From Rhodovastum atsumiense (GTDB lineage Bacteria > Pseudomonadota > Alphaproteobacteria > Acetobacterales > Acetobacteraceae), in assembly GCF_937425535.1 (NCBI RefSeq), contig NZ_OW485601.1, positions 5,997,501-6,061,500 on the forward strand: 64,000 nucleotides of DNA. The letters are read 5' to 3'. This document shows positions 1 to 7,850 of this stretch, in pieces (position 1 is the first letter of the stretch; each line of letters opens with the position of its first letter). A program made the translations under genes and the position numbers. Below the pieces are notes generated by a model. That model was given only the letters and a program-made list of their open reading frames with translations, did no database searches and had not been told where the DNA came from.

Positions 1-14
1 ACACCCGCCCATGG

Positions 15-336
15 TCGGGCGTAGCTCAGCGGTAGAGCAATCGGCTGTTAAATTTTTGACACTTCAGAGGGAGACCTCAGTCGAAAATCGGGTGAATTCG
101 GTGGAACCCCACCGTCGCGAGACGAGGGCAACGCCGAGCCAAGCCAGACGAAGGGCATAAAGGTCGTCTGGAAGGTGTAGAGACTAGGCGGTGAGGAGCC
201 CATCCAATAACCCGCCCACGAGCGCCCGACACCCTAACGGTCACGCCGAGGGTGAAGACATAGTCCGGCACCGCGAGGAATCGCGGCAACAGACCGAACC
301 GATTGGTCGTAGGTTCGAATCCTACCGCCCGAGCCA
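15..336 (+). tRNA. tRNA-Asn(GUU), interrupted by a group I intron
   Basis: The two exons (15-49 and 297-336) join into a full cloverleaf. The acceptor stem is TCGGGCG (15-21) with CGCCCGA (326-332). The D-arm lies at 24-38, and the anticodon stem is ATCGG/CCGAT around loop CTGTTAA with anticodon GTT. The T-arm is GTAGG-TTCGAAT-CCTAC (309-325). Discriminator G333 and an encoded CCA (334-336) follow; G73 is the normal Asn discriminator. Without removal of bases 50-296 the anticodon loop is destroyed, so the gene depends on splicing. The promoter lies outside the window. A strong terminator follows directly. Confidence 0.95.
50..296 (+). ncRNA. Self-splicing group I intron (IC3-like) in the tRNA-Asn anticodon loop
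   Basis: The 247-nt insertion lies between anticodon position 36 (U49) and position 37 (A297). P1 is visible: exon bases TGTT (46-49) pair with GACA (58-61), putting the U49-G58 wobble at the 5' splice site. The intron ends in G296, as group I introns do. Hairpin GAGG-GAGA-CCTC (67-78) fits P2. Core segments typical of the small tRNA introns are present: GTGAATTCG (92-100), GGCAACGCCGAGCCAAGCC (127-145), GGTGTAGAGACTA (174-186, 5' side of P7) and CATAGTCC (259-266, 3' side of P7). These closely resemble the tRNA-Ile intron of Azoarcus (recalled, not aligned by software). There is no homing-endonuclease reading frame. P10 could pair T56-T57 with A297-A298. Confidence 0.92.
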
Positions 337-343
337 TTATGAT

Positions 344-387
344 GCGGCGCCGCTCCAGACTGACGGAGCGGCGCCGCAATCGTTTTT
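344..387 (+). terminator. Rho-independent terminator of the tRNA-Asn gene
   Basis: A perfect 13-bp stem (344-356 with 365-377) closes an 8-base loop, and a T5 run follows at 382-386. It starts eight bases after the tRNA CCA. It also separates the tRNA from the convergent oxygenase gene that stops at 391. Confidence 0.9.
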
Positions 388-390
388 GGG

Positions 391-1065
391 TTATGCCAGC
401 GAGACCGGACGATCCGGGAAGCAAAGCTGGTCGCGGTCGCGCCAGCTCGGCCGGACGTAATTGACTTCCATCAGCCGCCGCACGCCGATGATCTGCCGGC
501 GCTCGAAGCCATGCCAGGTATCCGGCCCGGCGATGAAGATCACGCCGGAATTGAACTCCCCGGAAGAGCGGGCAACCCAGCGCCGGTCGGCATCGTAGAT
601 GTCGGTGCCCCATTCCGCCGCATCCGGCCCGGTGAACAGGTACACCACCATCGAGAAAAGCTTTTCCGGAATGTCGCGGTGCGGTTCCAGCCAGGCGCCA
701 TCGGTGTCCTGGATGTATTCGATGCGCAGGTAGCCGCCGGCGAGGTCCGCATGCAGGGTCTCGGCCAGCAGCCGCGCCACCTCGGGCTGTTGCAGCGCCT
801 CGGCCAGCACGGCGCAGCTGGGGAATTTTTCCAGCAACCGCGGCGTGAAGAAGGTGCGGCGGTCATTGTAGCTGCCGCGCGTGCCGTCGGTGACGCCCAG
901 CGCCGGAGGGGCGATCGGCAGCGTCAGGATGCCGGTGCAGAGATCGACCGGGAACACGTTCGACAGCCGCCAGTGCCGGTACGGCCATTCCGCCTGGTGG
1001 GATTTGTGCAGCGCCGCGACGAAATGGTGCACGACCGTGTCGAGCCTGGGAACGGGGGGATACAT
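391..1065 (-). CDS. 2-oxoglutarate/Fe(II)-dependent oxygenase, prolyl 4-hydroxylase-like
   Basis: A 224-residue protein with the double-stranded beta-helix iron site: H129-x-D131 (in EPHRD) and distal H185 (in DTWHGF), followed by R196/R197 as the likely 2-oxoglutarate ligand. This predicts a soluble hydroxylase that couples 2OG decarboxylation to substrate oxidation; the substrate is unknown. The start at 1065 is chosen because GAGGTGACC precedes the ATG. It is the last gene of a three-gene minus-strand operon, seven bases after the second oxygenase and downstream of a chorismatase/RidA-like gene. Protein or small-molecule hydroxylation are both possible; the neighbourhood favours tailoring of a small molecule (inference). 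Confidence 0.8.
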   Translation of the reverse strand: MYPPVPRLDTVVHHFVAALHKSHQAEWPYRHWRLSNVFPVDLCTGILTLPIAPPALGVTDGTRGSYNDRRTFFTPRLLEKFPSCAVLAEALQQPEVARLLAETLHADLAGGYLRIEYIQDTDGAWLEPHRDIPEKLFSMVVYLFTGPDAAEWGTDIYDADRRWVARSSGEFNSGVIFIAGPDTWHGFERRQIIGVRRLMEVNYVRPSWRDRDQLCFPDRPVSLA

Positions 1066-1072
1066 GGTCACC

Positions 1073-1762
1073 TCACGAGGCCCAGGGCAGGCGCCGCGGC
1101 GCCCATTGCAGCACCTGCCGCAGCGGCCCCACCGACTTGGCAAAGGCGCTGACGCTGTGCCGCCAGTATTCCTTGCGCACGTACCACTCGGAATCGACGT
1201 AGCAGAGCTGCAGGCTCATGCGCTCGCCCTTCTGCGGCAGGAAGCCGTGCCAGGACTTGTCGGAGACGCGGAACATCAGGATGCGGCCGAACTCGGGCGG
1301 GAACTCGAAGGCGTAGTCCTCGCGGTCGTTGCTGCGCAGCACGCGCAGGCGGCCATGCTCATAGGGCCATTCCCGGCTGAAGCCGACGATCACGGTGATG
1401 ATCTTGTGCTTCGAATCCGGATGGGCGTAGCCCTCGTTGTAGGCGCCGGTGGTGTTGCCCATCATGACGATGCAGGGCGGGCGCTGGCTGAGGTCGATGT
1501 CGAATTTCCGCTCCACCAGCCTGCGGAAACGCGGGCTCAGCAGGTCCTGGATAACCGCGCCGAAAGCCGGCCCGTATTTCAGGTCGGGCAGACCGTAGCT
1601 GCCGCGCCAGGGAATCTGCGGGGCGTCGGCAAGCACCGCGTCCTTGTGGGTCAGCGGGATCGCCTGGTCCACATAGCTGTAGTCATACGGCTCGCGGTGC
1701 AGCTCCGCCGCCGCGATGGCGGCCTCGTCGAGCATGGTGAAGGGGGCGTCGTCCTTCTGCAT
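1073..1762 (-). CDS. 2-oxoglutarate/Fe(II)-dependent oxygenase, second paralogue
   Basis: A 229-residue protein with H114-x-D116 (in YAHPD) and distal H172 (in SWHGF), then R181 at the usual distance for binding the 2OG carboxylate. It shares fold and motif layout with the next gene (391-1065) but little sequence, so they are distant paralogues. The ATG at 1762 has GGGAGAT upstream. It lies 74 bases after the chorismatase-like gene and seven bases before the first oxygenase, so the three are very probably co-transcribed. Two such oxygenases in tandem suggest two successive oxidations of one scaffold (inference). Confidence 0.8.
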   Translation of the reverse strand: MQKDDAPFTMLDEAAIAAAELHREPYDYSYVDQAIPLTHKDAVLADAPQIPWRGSYGLPDLKYGPAFGAVIQDLLSPRFRRLVERKFDIDLSQRPPCIVMMGNTTGAYNEGYAHPDSKHKIITVIVGFSREWPYEHGRLRVLRSNDREDYAFEFPPEFGRILMFRVSDKSWHGFLPQKGERMSLQLCYVDSEWYVRKEYWRHSVSAFAKSVGPLRQVLQWAPRRLPWAS

Positions 1763-1836
1763 CGGGCATCTCCCTGCGAGTTCAGGCTGGGGACGGCACG
1801 AACGGGGGTCCGGTGGCATCCGACGTGACCGGGCCT

Positions 1837-3000
1837 CTAGAAATCCGGCAGGAACGGCTGGCTCTGGGCGGTGATGGCGATGCCCTCCACCTCCACCAGC
1901 CATTCCGGCCGGCAGACGGGCCCCTGCACCATCAGGATGGGCAGATGCGGAAGGCGCGCGCGCAGATGCCACTGCACACGGTCGGAATCGGTGGGATCGC
2001 GCAGATAGACCAGCAGGTACATCAGGTCCTCGAGCGAAGCGGCGCCGCTCTGCAGCAGCGCCTCGACGTTCCCGAGCGTGCGGTCGAGCTGGCGGATCAC
2101 GTCGCCCGGATGCACGACGCGTCCGAGGTGATCGATGCTGGCGGTTCCCGAAATGAAGTGGTGCGCACGATCGGCATAGCCGACGCGGGTGCCCCGCTCG
2201 AAGGTCACGTCGTAATCCTTGGTGGGGCAGAGCCGGCTGAAATCGTTCAAATAGGTGACCTGTCCGGGCACCAGGCCGAGCACCGAATAGGCGTCCATGG
2301 CAATGACGTCGTGGCGCCCGCCGCAGGCGCCCTCGATCCCGGTGGCGGCGATGTAATGGGTCTCGGTGGTCAGGCCGTGGCGGGCCAGCAGCGGCGTGCG
2401 CGTGTCCACCATGTCCTGGTAGAGCACGTCCACGTCCTTGACATAGATCCAGGTGCGCACGGCGTTTTCCGCCAGCGTGCCGCCCTGCCCCGCCAGCGTC
2501 CCGACCAGTTCGTCGAAGGCCGCGCGGGTCTGGGCCGTGGCGTCGGCCGGTGGCGGGGCTTCGCCCACGCACAGCCCGGTGCTCCAGAGATGACCGAGCT
2601 CCGCCTTCCCGACCAGCAGGTGGCGGGGGGAAATGCGCCGCTTCGCCATCCCCGGGGCGGCGACATGATACGCCAGCAGCGCGAGCTTGCTGCCCGGCAG
2701 CGGCGGCTGCTGCACCACCGACACCGCCACCGGCCCGCTGGCGGGATCGTCGCAGAGCGGGCTGGCGCGCAGTTGTACCGCCTGGTTCATCACGTCGCTC
2801 ACGTGCAGGCGACGGAACACCGCGGTCGCGGCGTCAAGCTCCAGGCGCCGCTGCATCTCGGCATAGGCACGGGCCACGGCCTCGAGCTGCTCGGCGAAAT
2901 CCGGGCCCGGGAGGGCCTCGACGATGATGACATGCTCGGTGCCGCCGGAACTGCCGGTGAAACTGCGGCTCGCCGTCCTGGCTCCGACACATCCGTGCAT
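1837..3000 (-). CDS. Chorismatase-like (FkbO/Hyg5/XanB2-type) two-domain RidA-superfamily protein
   Basis: A 387-residue protein. The C-terminal half is a RidA/YjgF-type domain: FISGTASID, then VHPGD, a conserved Gln-rich helix, and VYLRDPTD. The N-terminal half carries VQQPPLPGSK and a RTWIYVKDVD segment with THYIAATGI, a layout I associate with chorismatases, which hydrolyse chorismate to a dihydroxycyclohexadiene carboxylate or 3-/4-hydroxybenzoate. The ATG at 3000 has AGGGAGA upstream; an in-frame TTG at 3033 has no such site. It is first in an operon with two 2OG oxygenases. A plain two-domain RidA imine deaminase is the alternative. Family assignment is from memory of motifs, not alignment. 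Confidence 0.6.
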   Translation of the reverse strand: MHGCVGARTASRSFTGSSGGTEHVIIVEALPGPDFAEQLEAVARAYAEMQRRLELDAATAVFRRLHVSDVMNQAVQLRASPLCDDPASGPVAVSVVQQPPLPGSKLALLAYHVAAPGMAKRRISPRHLLVGKAELGHLWSTGLCVGEAPPPADATAQTRAAFDELVGTLAGQGGTLAENAVRTWIYVKDVDVLYQDMVDTRTPLLARHGLTTETHYIAATGIEGACGGRHDVIAMDAYSVLGLVPGQVTYLNDFSRLCPTKDYDVTFERGTRVGYADRAHHFISGTASIDHLGRVVHPGDVIRQLDRTLGNVEALLQSGAASLEDLMYLLVYLRDPTDSDRVQWHLRARLPHLPILMVQGPVCRPEWLVEVEGIAITAQSQPFLPDF

Positions 3001-3410
3001 CAATCGTCTCCCTGTCTGTACGGAGGGACGCAAGAGCAGCCGACTCGCCAGCCCCGGTGAGGCCGATCACGCCGGCACGAATCCGCGCAAATGCTCAGCT
3101 CTTCGGCGATTCGCTTAAAATTCCATGCACGCGAGCGTCGTTGATCTCGGTCAAAATCATTATATCTGTAATAACATTACCATCCAGGTCTTTCTTATGG
3201 TGGAAGTATTTCCAGGATCATTCGCGTTATTATTCTAGCGCGATGGTTTCACCCTGCCTCCACCGGCGCGCGCCGGGTCGCGCATCCGTCCGCCCTGGCC
3301 GCGACGCGGGCCCCCTACCGCAAGGGCCCGGAAGGGGGCATGTTCCGCCCTCCTTCCGGCCTGGCCGCGGCACAGGCGGCCGGGCATACGCTGCGCCTGG
3401 AGCCAGACCC
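3001..3410. promoter_or_regulatory. AT-rich divergent regulatory region with an FNR/FixK-like box
   Basis: This 410-bp gap between the minus-strand chorismatase operon and the plus-strand epimerase has no credible gene. Bases 3141-3245 are far richer in A/T than the surroundings. TTGATCTCGGTCAA (3141-3154) matches the FNR/FixK pattern TTGAT-N4-ATCAA with one mismatch. On the minus strand TTTTAA (3115-3120) sits where a -10 would put the box near -40.5 (start ~3107), which fits a class II activated promoter for the chorismatase operon. A second inverted repeat, GTAAT-AAC-ATTAC, lies at 3168-3180. The promoter direction is inferred. Confidence 0.5.
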
Positions 3411-4286
3411 ATGACAGAGCTTCTCGAGATCGCCGCCGGCGACTGCACGCTCACCCTCGCCCCCGAGATCGGCGGCGCCATCGCCTCCTGGACGCGGGGC
3501 GACGTGTCCATCCTGCGACCGGTGCAGGAGGACGCGCTGGCGCAGAAGAACGCGCGGGGGCTGGGCTGCTTCCCGCTGTTCCCCTTCTCCGGCCGCGTCG
3601 CCGGCCGCCGCTTTCCCTGGCGCGGCATGACGCACGAGTTGCCGGCCCTGCTGGACGGCGCCGCCATCCATGGCGCCGGCTGGAAGGAGCCCTGGCGCGT
3701 CGCCGATGCCGATCCGGACGACGCCATCCTGGTGCTCGACCATATCCCGGGGCCGCTCTGGCCGTTCTCGTTCCGGGCCGAGCAGAATTTCGAGCTGCAG
3801 CCCGACCGGCTGATCTGCGACATGGAGATCACCAACACCCACACCCATGCCGCCCCGGTCGCCTTCGGCCTGCACCCCTATTTCCCGCGCACCCCGGGCT
3901 GCACGCTGCAGTTCCAGGCCGGCGGGGTCTGGCGCAAGCGGCCGGGCGAGGCGGTGCCGGGCGAACGCACCGCGGTGCCCGCCGAATGGGACCATTCAAC
4001 CGCGCGTGCCCCGGTCGAGGGCATCGATGATTGCTTCGTCGACTGGACGCGGCCGGTTCGGCTGACCTGGCCGGAGGCGAAGCTGGCGCTGACCATCACC
4101 GCCGACCCGGTGTTCCGCCACCTGGTGGTCTACGTGCCGCCCGGGCGCGACTATTTCTGCGTCGAGCCGGTGTCCAACATGAACGACGGCCTCAACCGGC
4201 TCGACGGCAAGGACCACGGCTTCACCGTGCTCGAATCGGGCGACACGCTGCGCGGGCGGGTCACCTTCACGTTGGAGACGCTCTGA
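3411..4286 (+). CDS. Aldose 1-epimerase family protein (GalM-like)
   Basis: A 291-residue soluble protein of the galactose mutarotase fold. Recognisable parts are the N-terminal beta strands with the PEIGGAIASW segment, the GLHPYF motif carrying the catalytic-type histidine, and the C-terminal EPVSNMNDG segment typical of bacterial aldose epimerases. Members interconvert alpha and beta anomers of aldoses; some act on hexose-6-phosphates, and the substrate cannot be set here. The ATG at 3411 has GGAG upstream. Its 3' end overlaps the last 20 bases of the convergent A-T-TE gene. Its place between two biosynthetic genes may be accidental. Confidence 0.8.
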   Translation: MTELLEIAAGDCTLTLAPEIGGAIASWTRGDVSILRPVQEDALAQKNARGLGCFPLFPFSGRVAGRRFPWRGMTHELPALLDGAAIHGAGWKEPWRVADADPDDAILVLDHIPGPLWPFSFRAEQNFELQPDRLICDMEITNTHTHAAPVAFGLHPYFPRTPGCTLQFQAGGVWRKRPGEAVPGERTAVPAEWDHSTARAPVEGIDDCFVDWTRPVRLTWPEAKLALTITADPVFRHLVVYVPPGRDYFCVEPVSNMNDGLNRLDGKDHGFTVLESGDTLRGRVTFTLETL

Positions 4287-7200
4287 CCTGGGCGCCGCTT
4301 CCCGGCCCGCCGGGGCCGGGAGAGGCGACGTCCGCGTCCTGCGGCCTGCCGAGCAGGGTATCGAGCCGGCCGGCCAGGTTAACCGCATTGTTGCCTTCGA
4401 CCATGTCGGCATGGTCGCCGGGAAGGTGGTACACCTCCACCGCGCCGCTGCGGTGGGCCAGGATCTCGACCGGCTCGCAATACAGGGGATCGCGCCGGGT
4501 GGCGCGGAAGAACACCACCTTTCCGGGATAAGGCGGCAGCCGGTAACGCGCATAGGCGAAGCCGGCGGCCGCCCTGACCCGTTGCAAGGCCGGCGGCAGC
4601 GCGTGCCCGGCCACGCTGCGCACCCGGCTCGGCCGGCCCAGGACCTGCTGCACCTTCCGTCCCACCCCATGCGTCACCCGCGACGCCAGTTGGCGCAGTT
4701 CCCGGCTGCTGGCGCTGTGCAGTTGCCGGACCACGTGGCGCAGTACCCTGGCGTGGAACCCGAGCCAGCCGCGCGTCGAAAGATTCCGCGGGTGGATGCC
4801 GCTGTCGATCAGCGCGACCAGGGCGACCTGCTCGCCTTGCGCGCGCAGTTGGCAGGCCATCTCGTAGGCGACCAGCCCGCCGAAGGAATAGCCGACGAAG
4901 GCATAGGGCCCCTGCTTCTGCACCGAGCGCATGCCGGAGATGTAGTCCGCGGCCATTTCGTCGATCCGTCGCCGTGGCTCGGTCCCGTCCACCCCGCGCG
5001 CCTGCAGCGCATAGACGGCCCGCCCCGCGTTCAGCGCCGACAGCACGCGGTACATCTCGATCACGGTGCCGGCGATGCTGGGCACGACGAACAGCGGCGG
5101 AAAGCCGCCGGGCCGAAGCTCGGCGACCGTGTTGCCCCCGGGTTGGTTCTGTTCAAGCAGGGCGACGAGGCCGGCGATGGTCGGTGCCCGCAGCAGCGCC
5201 GTCACCGGCAGTGCCTGCCCGAAGCTCGCCGTGACCGCGTCGGCGATGCGCAGCGCGGTCAGCGAATGCCCGCCGAGATCGAAGAAATTGTCATCGAGCC
5301 CGATCGGGGCGATGCCGAGCACGCTCTCCCAGATCGCGGTGAGCCGCTCCAGCGGCGTTCCGCGGTCCGCCATGACGGGCGCCGCCGGCCCACCTGCCCC
5401 ATGCAGGTCAGGATGGCTGGCGATCAGGTCGAGCACGTCGGGATTGCGCAGCGCCGCGCGGTTGCCGGCGGGGCGGCGGTTGACGGCGTCATGCGCGGCC
5501 CGCTCGGAACGCTTGCCGCTGTGCGTGGTCGGCATGTCCGGGATTGCCGCGATCACGGCGGGCACATGCGCCGGCGAGGCCCGGCGCGCCAGCGCCGCGC
5601 GGATCCGCCGCTGCAGCGTCGCGTCCAGCGTCACGCCCGGCTGCAGCGCGACCAGCAGCACGAGGCGGGTGCCCCCCGGCTCCTCCGGCGCCGCCTGCTC
5701 GACGCCGAGGCAGGCGCGCAGCTCGGTGACATCGCGCAACGCCGCGTCGAACTCGGCCGGGCCGATGCGGATGCCCCGCACGTTGATCACCCCGTCCGAG
5801 CGCCCGTACAGCCGGGCGGTGCCGTGCGGCGTGAACGAGACCAGGTCGCCATGCGTCCACACCCCCGGGGTGCGGGCGAAATAGGCGCCGTGGAACCGGC
5901 CGCCGTCGGAATCGCCGAGGAAGGCGATCGGCCGCGAGGGAAACGGCGTGCGGCAGACCAGTTCGCCGACCTGGTCCAGCACTGTCGCCCCGCTTGCGTC
6001 GACGGCTTGCACGTCGAGGCCGAGGCTGCGGCACTGTGCCTCGCCGCGCCAGACCGGCAGGTTGGGATTGCCGAGCACGAAGCAGCCGATGATGTCGGTG
6101 CCGCCCGAGATCGACTGCACCGGCACCCGTCCGACCGCCTGCATCACCCAGTCGAACTGGTCATCGTACAGGATCGAGCCGGTGGACATCACGCCGCGCA
6201 GGGCCGAAAGGTCATGGGCCCGCGCGGGCACGTAGTCGCGTTCCTGGCACAGCCGCAGATAGGCCGGGCTGGTGCCGAAGCGCGTGACCCGCTGGGCGGC
6301 GACGATGTCCCACAGCGTTCCGGGGCCGGTCACCGGGCCGTCGTACACGACGATGCCGGCCCCGGTGGCGAGCGCCGAGAGCTGCCAGTTCCACATCATC
6401 CAGGCGCAGGAAGTCTGGAAGAACAGCCGGTCCGACCGCCCGAGATCGCCGTGCAGGCGATGCTCCTTCAGATGCTCGAGCAGCGTCCCGCCGGCGCCGT
6501 GCACAATGCATTTGGGCCGGCCCGTGGTGCCGGAGGAGAACAGCACGAACAGTGGATGATCGAAGGGAAAGCGCTGCCAGCGGCCTTCCGCCGGGCCGGC
6601 GGCGAGGTCGTGCAGGCGATGCACCGGACAGCCGGCGGCGACGGCCGCGCCGTCATCGAGCGTGACCACGCCGCGCAGGCCCGGCAGGCCGGCAATGATC
6701 GCGGCAAGCCGCTCGCCGCGGCGCGGATCGGTGGCGCCGTCGCAGAACAGCAGGACCGGTTCGAGTTCGCCGAAACGGTCGAGCACGGCCTCCGCCCCCA
6801 TGTCCGGGGCGGCGGCGGAGAAGCTCGCGCCGAGCATGCTGGAGGCGAGGGCGGCCACCACCGGTTGCCAGCCATTGCCCGCGATCGCCGCGACGCGGTC
6901 CCCCGGCCCGATCCCGAGCCGGCGCAGCCCGCCGGCGACATGTTGCACCCGGTGGCGCAACTGCGCGCGGGTCAGGATCTCAGGCGGGGCATCGGCGTGG
7001 CAGGCGATGATCGCCGGTCGCTCATCATCCCCGGGCGCCCGCGCGGCGAGCAGGTTCTCGGCATAGGACAGCCGCAGGCCCGGGAAGAAGCGGGCGGTCT
7101 CGCAGCTCTGGCTGGTGCAGACGACCTCGCTTTCCCCTTCATGCAGTGGCTGCGACCAGTCGAGGAAATACCCCCAGAAGGTCTGGAACCGTTCGACCGA

Positions 7201-7395
7201 AAAGCGATGCAGCGCGGCGGGGTCGGCCAGATCGAGCCGGCTCCTGCTGCGGCAGAACGCCATGAAATCGCTCAAGGCCGAGCCGGCGACCGCCAGGGGA
7301 TCGGGAACCCACATCGGTGCCGGCGCGGCCGCCTTGCGGCCGGTGATCCGCAGAAAAGGGCGCTTGTCCTCGATATCGCGCATAGCGAAAGACAA
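4267..7395 (-). CDS. Three-domain adenylation-carrier-thioesterase enzyme with acetoacetyl-CoA-synthetase-like adenylation domain
   Basis: A 1042-residue protein. Residues ~30-640 are an acyl-activating domain of the acetoacetyl-CoA synthetase type: AMP-binding SSGTTGRPK at 287-295, SGGTD near 431, hinge region ~534-546, and the catalytic-type lysine K628 in HSGKRSE. Residues ~680-750 are a phosphopantetheine carrier domain with DLGGHSL, attachment serine S711. Residues ~765-1042 are a type I thioesterase with nucleophile S837 in GYSFGG and a late GDHADM histidine. It should activate an acid, load it on the carrier and release or condense it. No condensation or ketosynthase domain is present. 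A TTG start at 7395 is chosen because GAGGAG lies eight bases upstream; the nearby ATG at 7383 would be 20 bases from it. The product is unknown. Confidence 0.85.
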   Translation of the reverse strand: MSFAMRDIEDKRPFLRITGRKAAAPAPMWVPDPLAVAGSALSDFMAFCRSRSRLDLADPAALHRFSVERFQTFWGYFLDWSQPLHEGESEVVCTSQSCETARFFPGLRLSYAENLLAARAPGDDERPAIIACHADAPPEILTRAQLRHRVQHVAGGLRRLGIGPGDRVAAIAGNGWQPVVAALASSMLGASFSAAAPDMGAEAVLDRFGELEPVLLFCDGATDPRRGERLAAIIAGLPGLRGVVTLDDGAAVAAGCPVHRLHDLAAGPAEGRWQRFPFDHPLFVLFSSGTTGRPKCIVHGAGGTLLEHLKEHRLHGDLGRSDRLFFQTSCAWMMWNWQLSALATGAGIVVYDGPVTGPGTLWDIVAAQRVTRFGTSPAYLRLCQERDYVPARAHDLSALRGVMSTGSILYDDQFDWVMQAVGRVPVQSISGGTDIIGCFVLGNPNLPVWRGEAQCRSLGLDVQAVDASGATVLDQVGELVCRTPFPSRPIAFLGDSDGGRFHGAYFARTPGVWTHGDLVSFTPHGTARLYGRSDGVINVRGIRIGPAEFDAALRDVTELRACLGVEQAAPEEPGGTRLVLLVALQPGVTLDATLQRRIRAALARRASPAHVPAVIAAIPDMPTTHSGKRSERAAHDAVNRRPAGNRAALRNPDVLDLIASHPDLHGAGGPAAPVMADRGTPLERLTAIWESVLGIAPIGLDDNFFDLGGHSLTALRIADAVTASFGQALPVTALLRAPTIAGLVALLEQNQPGGNTVAELRPGGFPPLFVVPSIAGTVIEMYRVLSALNAGRAVYALQARGVDGTEPRRRIDEMAADYISGMRSVQKQGPYAFVGYSFGGLVAYEMACQLRAQGEQVALVALIDSGIHPRNLSTRGWLGFHARVLRHVVRQLHSASSRELRQLASRVTHGVGRKVQQVLGRPSRVRSVAGHALPPALQRVRAAAGFAYARYRLPPYPGKVVFFRATRRDPLYCEPVEILAHRSGAVEVYHLPGDHADMVEGNNAVNLAGRLDTLLGRPQDADVASPGPGGPGSGAQVRASPT

Positions 7396-7850
7396 AAGCC
7401 GATCTCCTCGCCTGAAGAGTTAGAATAATATAGATGCACTACTGTACTACTTAGAATGATTTTTCTTAATCATCTCGGCGTCAAGTTGTAACTGGAAAAT
7501 ATATTCCTACGACGCGATGCGGTTAACGCAACGCAGACTATATGGTTCCATTCGCAACAACGCGTTTAATTTATGGACTTGCCTTTAATTTTGTTGGCGG
7601 AAATGCCAGATGCCGTCACGATCACGCAGTGCAATCAATTGCAGATGAGCAATCGCCTCGATATGGCCATTTCCCGCCCCCCTCGCCCGTCCGTCCCGTG
7701 CGGCCTGGGCCGGCGGCGGCTCCCGCCGACGTGAGCGTGGCGGGGCCGTGTGCACGGCCTGGCGAGCCTTGACGCCGGATGTGGCGGGGGAGGCACAATC
7801 GGCCAGGGCAAGCGGCCCGCCCAAGCGCCGCCCCCCGGAGGAGTCCTGCC
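7396..7850. promoter_or_regulatory. AT-rich intergenic region with an operator-like inverted repeat
   Basis: This 455-bp divergent gap holds no supportable gene. Bases ~7415-7600 are strikingly AT-rich for this genome, like the region at 3141-3245. A perfect inverted repeat, ATGATT-TTTCTT-AATCAT (7456-7473), lies about 60-80 bases upstream of the A-T-TE start and could be an operator. The right half (~7640-7850) returns to normal GC and leads into the short-chain dehydrogenase with GGAGGAG before its ATG. Confidence 0.4.

Noticed and set aside
191-460. Open reading frames across the tRNA and its intron on both strands
   Set aside because: They cover the structured intron, tRNA exons and terminator. 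No homing-endonuclease motif (LAGLIDADG, GIY-YIG, HNH) is present.
4411-7428. A 1005-codon open frame antisense to the A-T-TE gene
   Set aside because: It is a GC-bias shadow: Arg/Gly/Ala/His-rich with no recognisable domain, while the other strand encodes full enzyme motifs.
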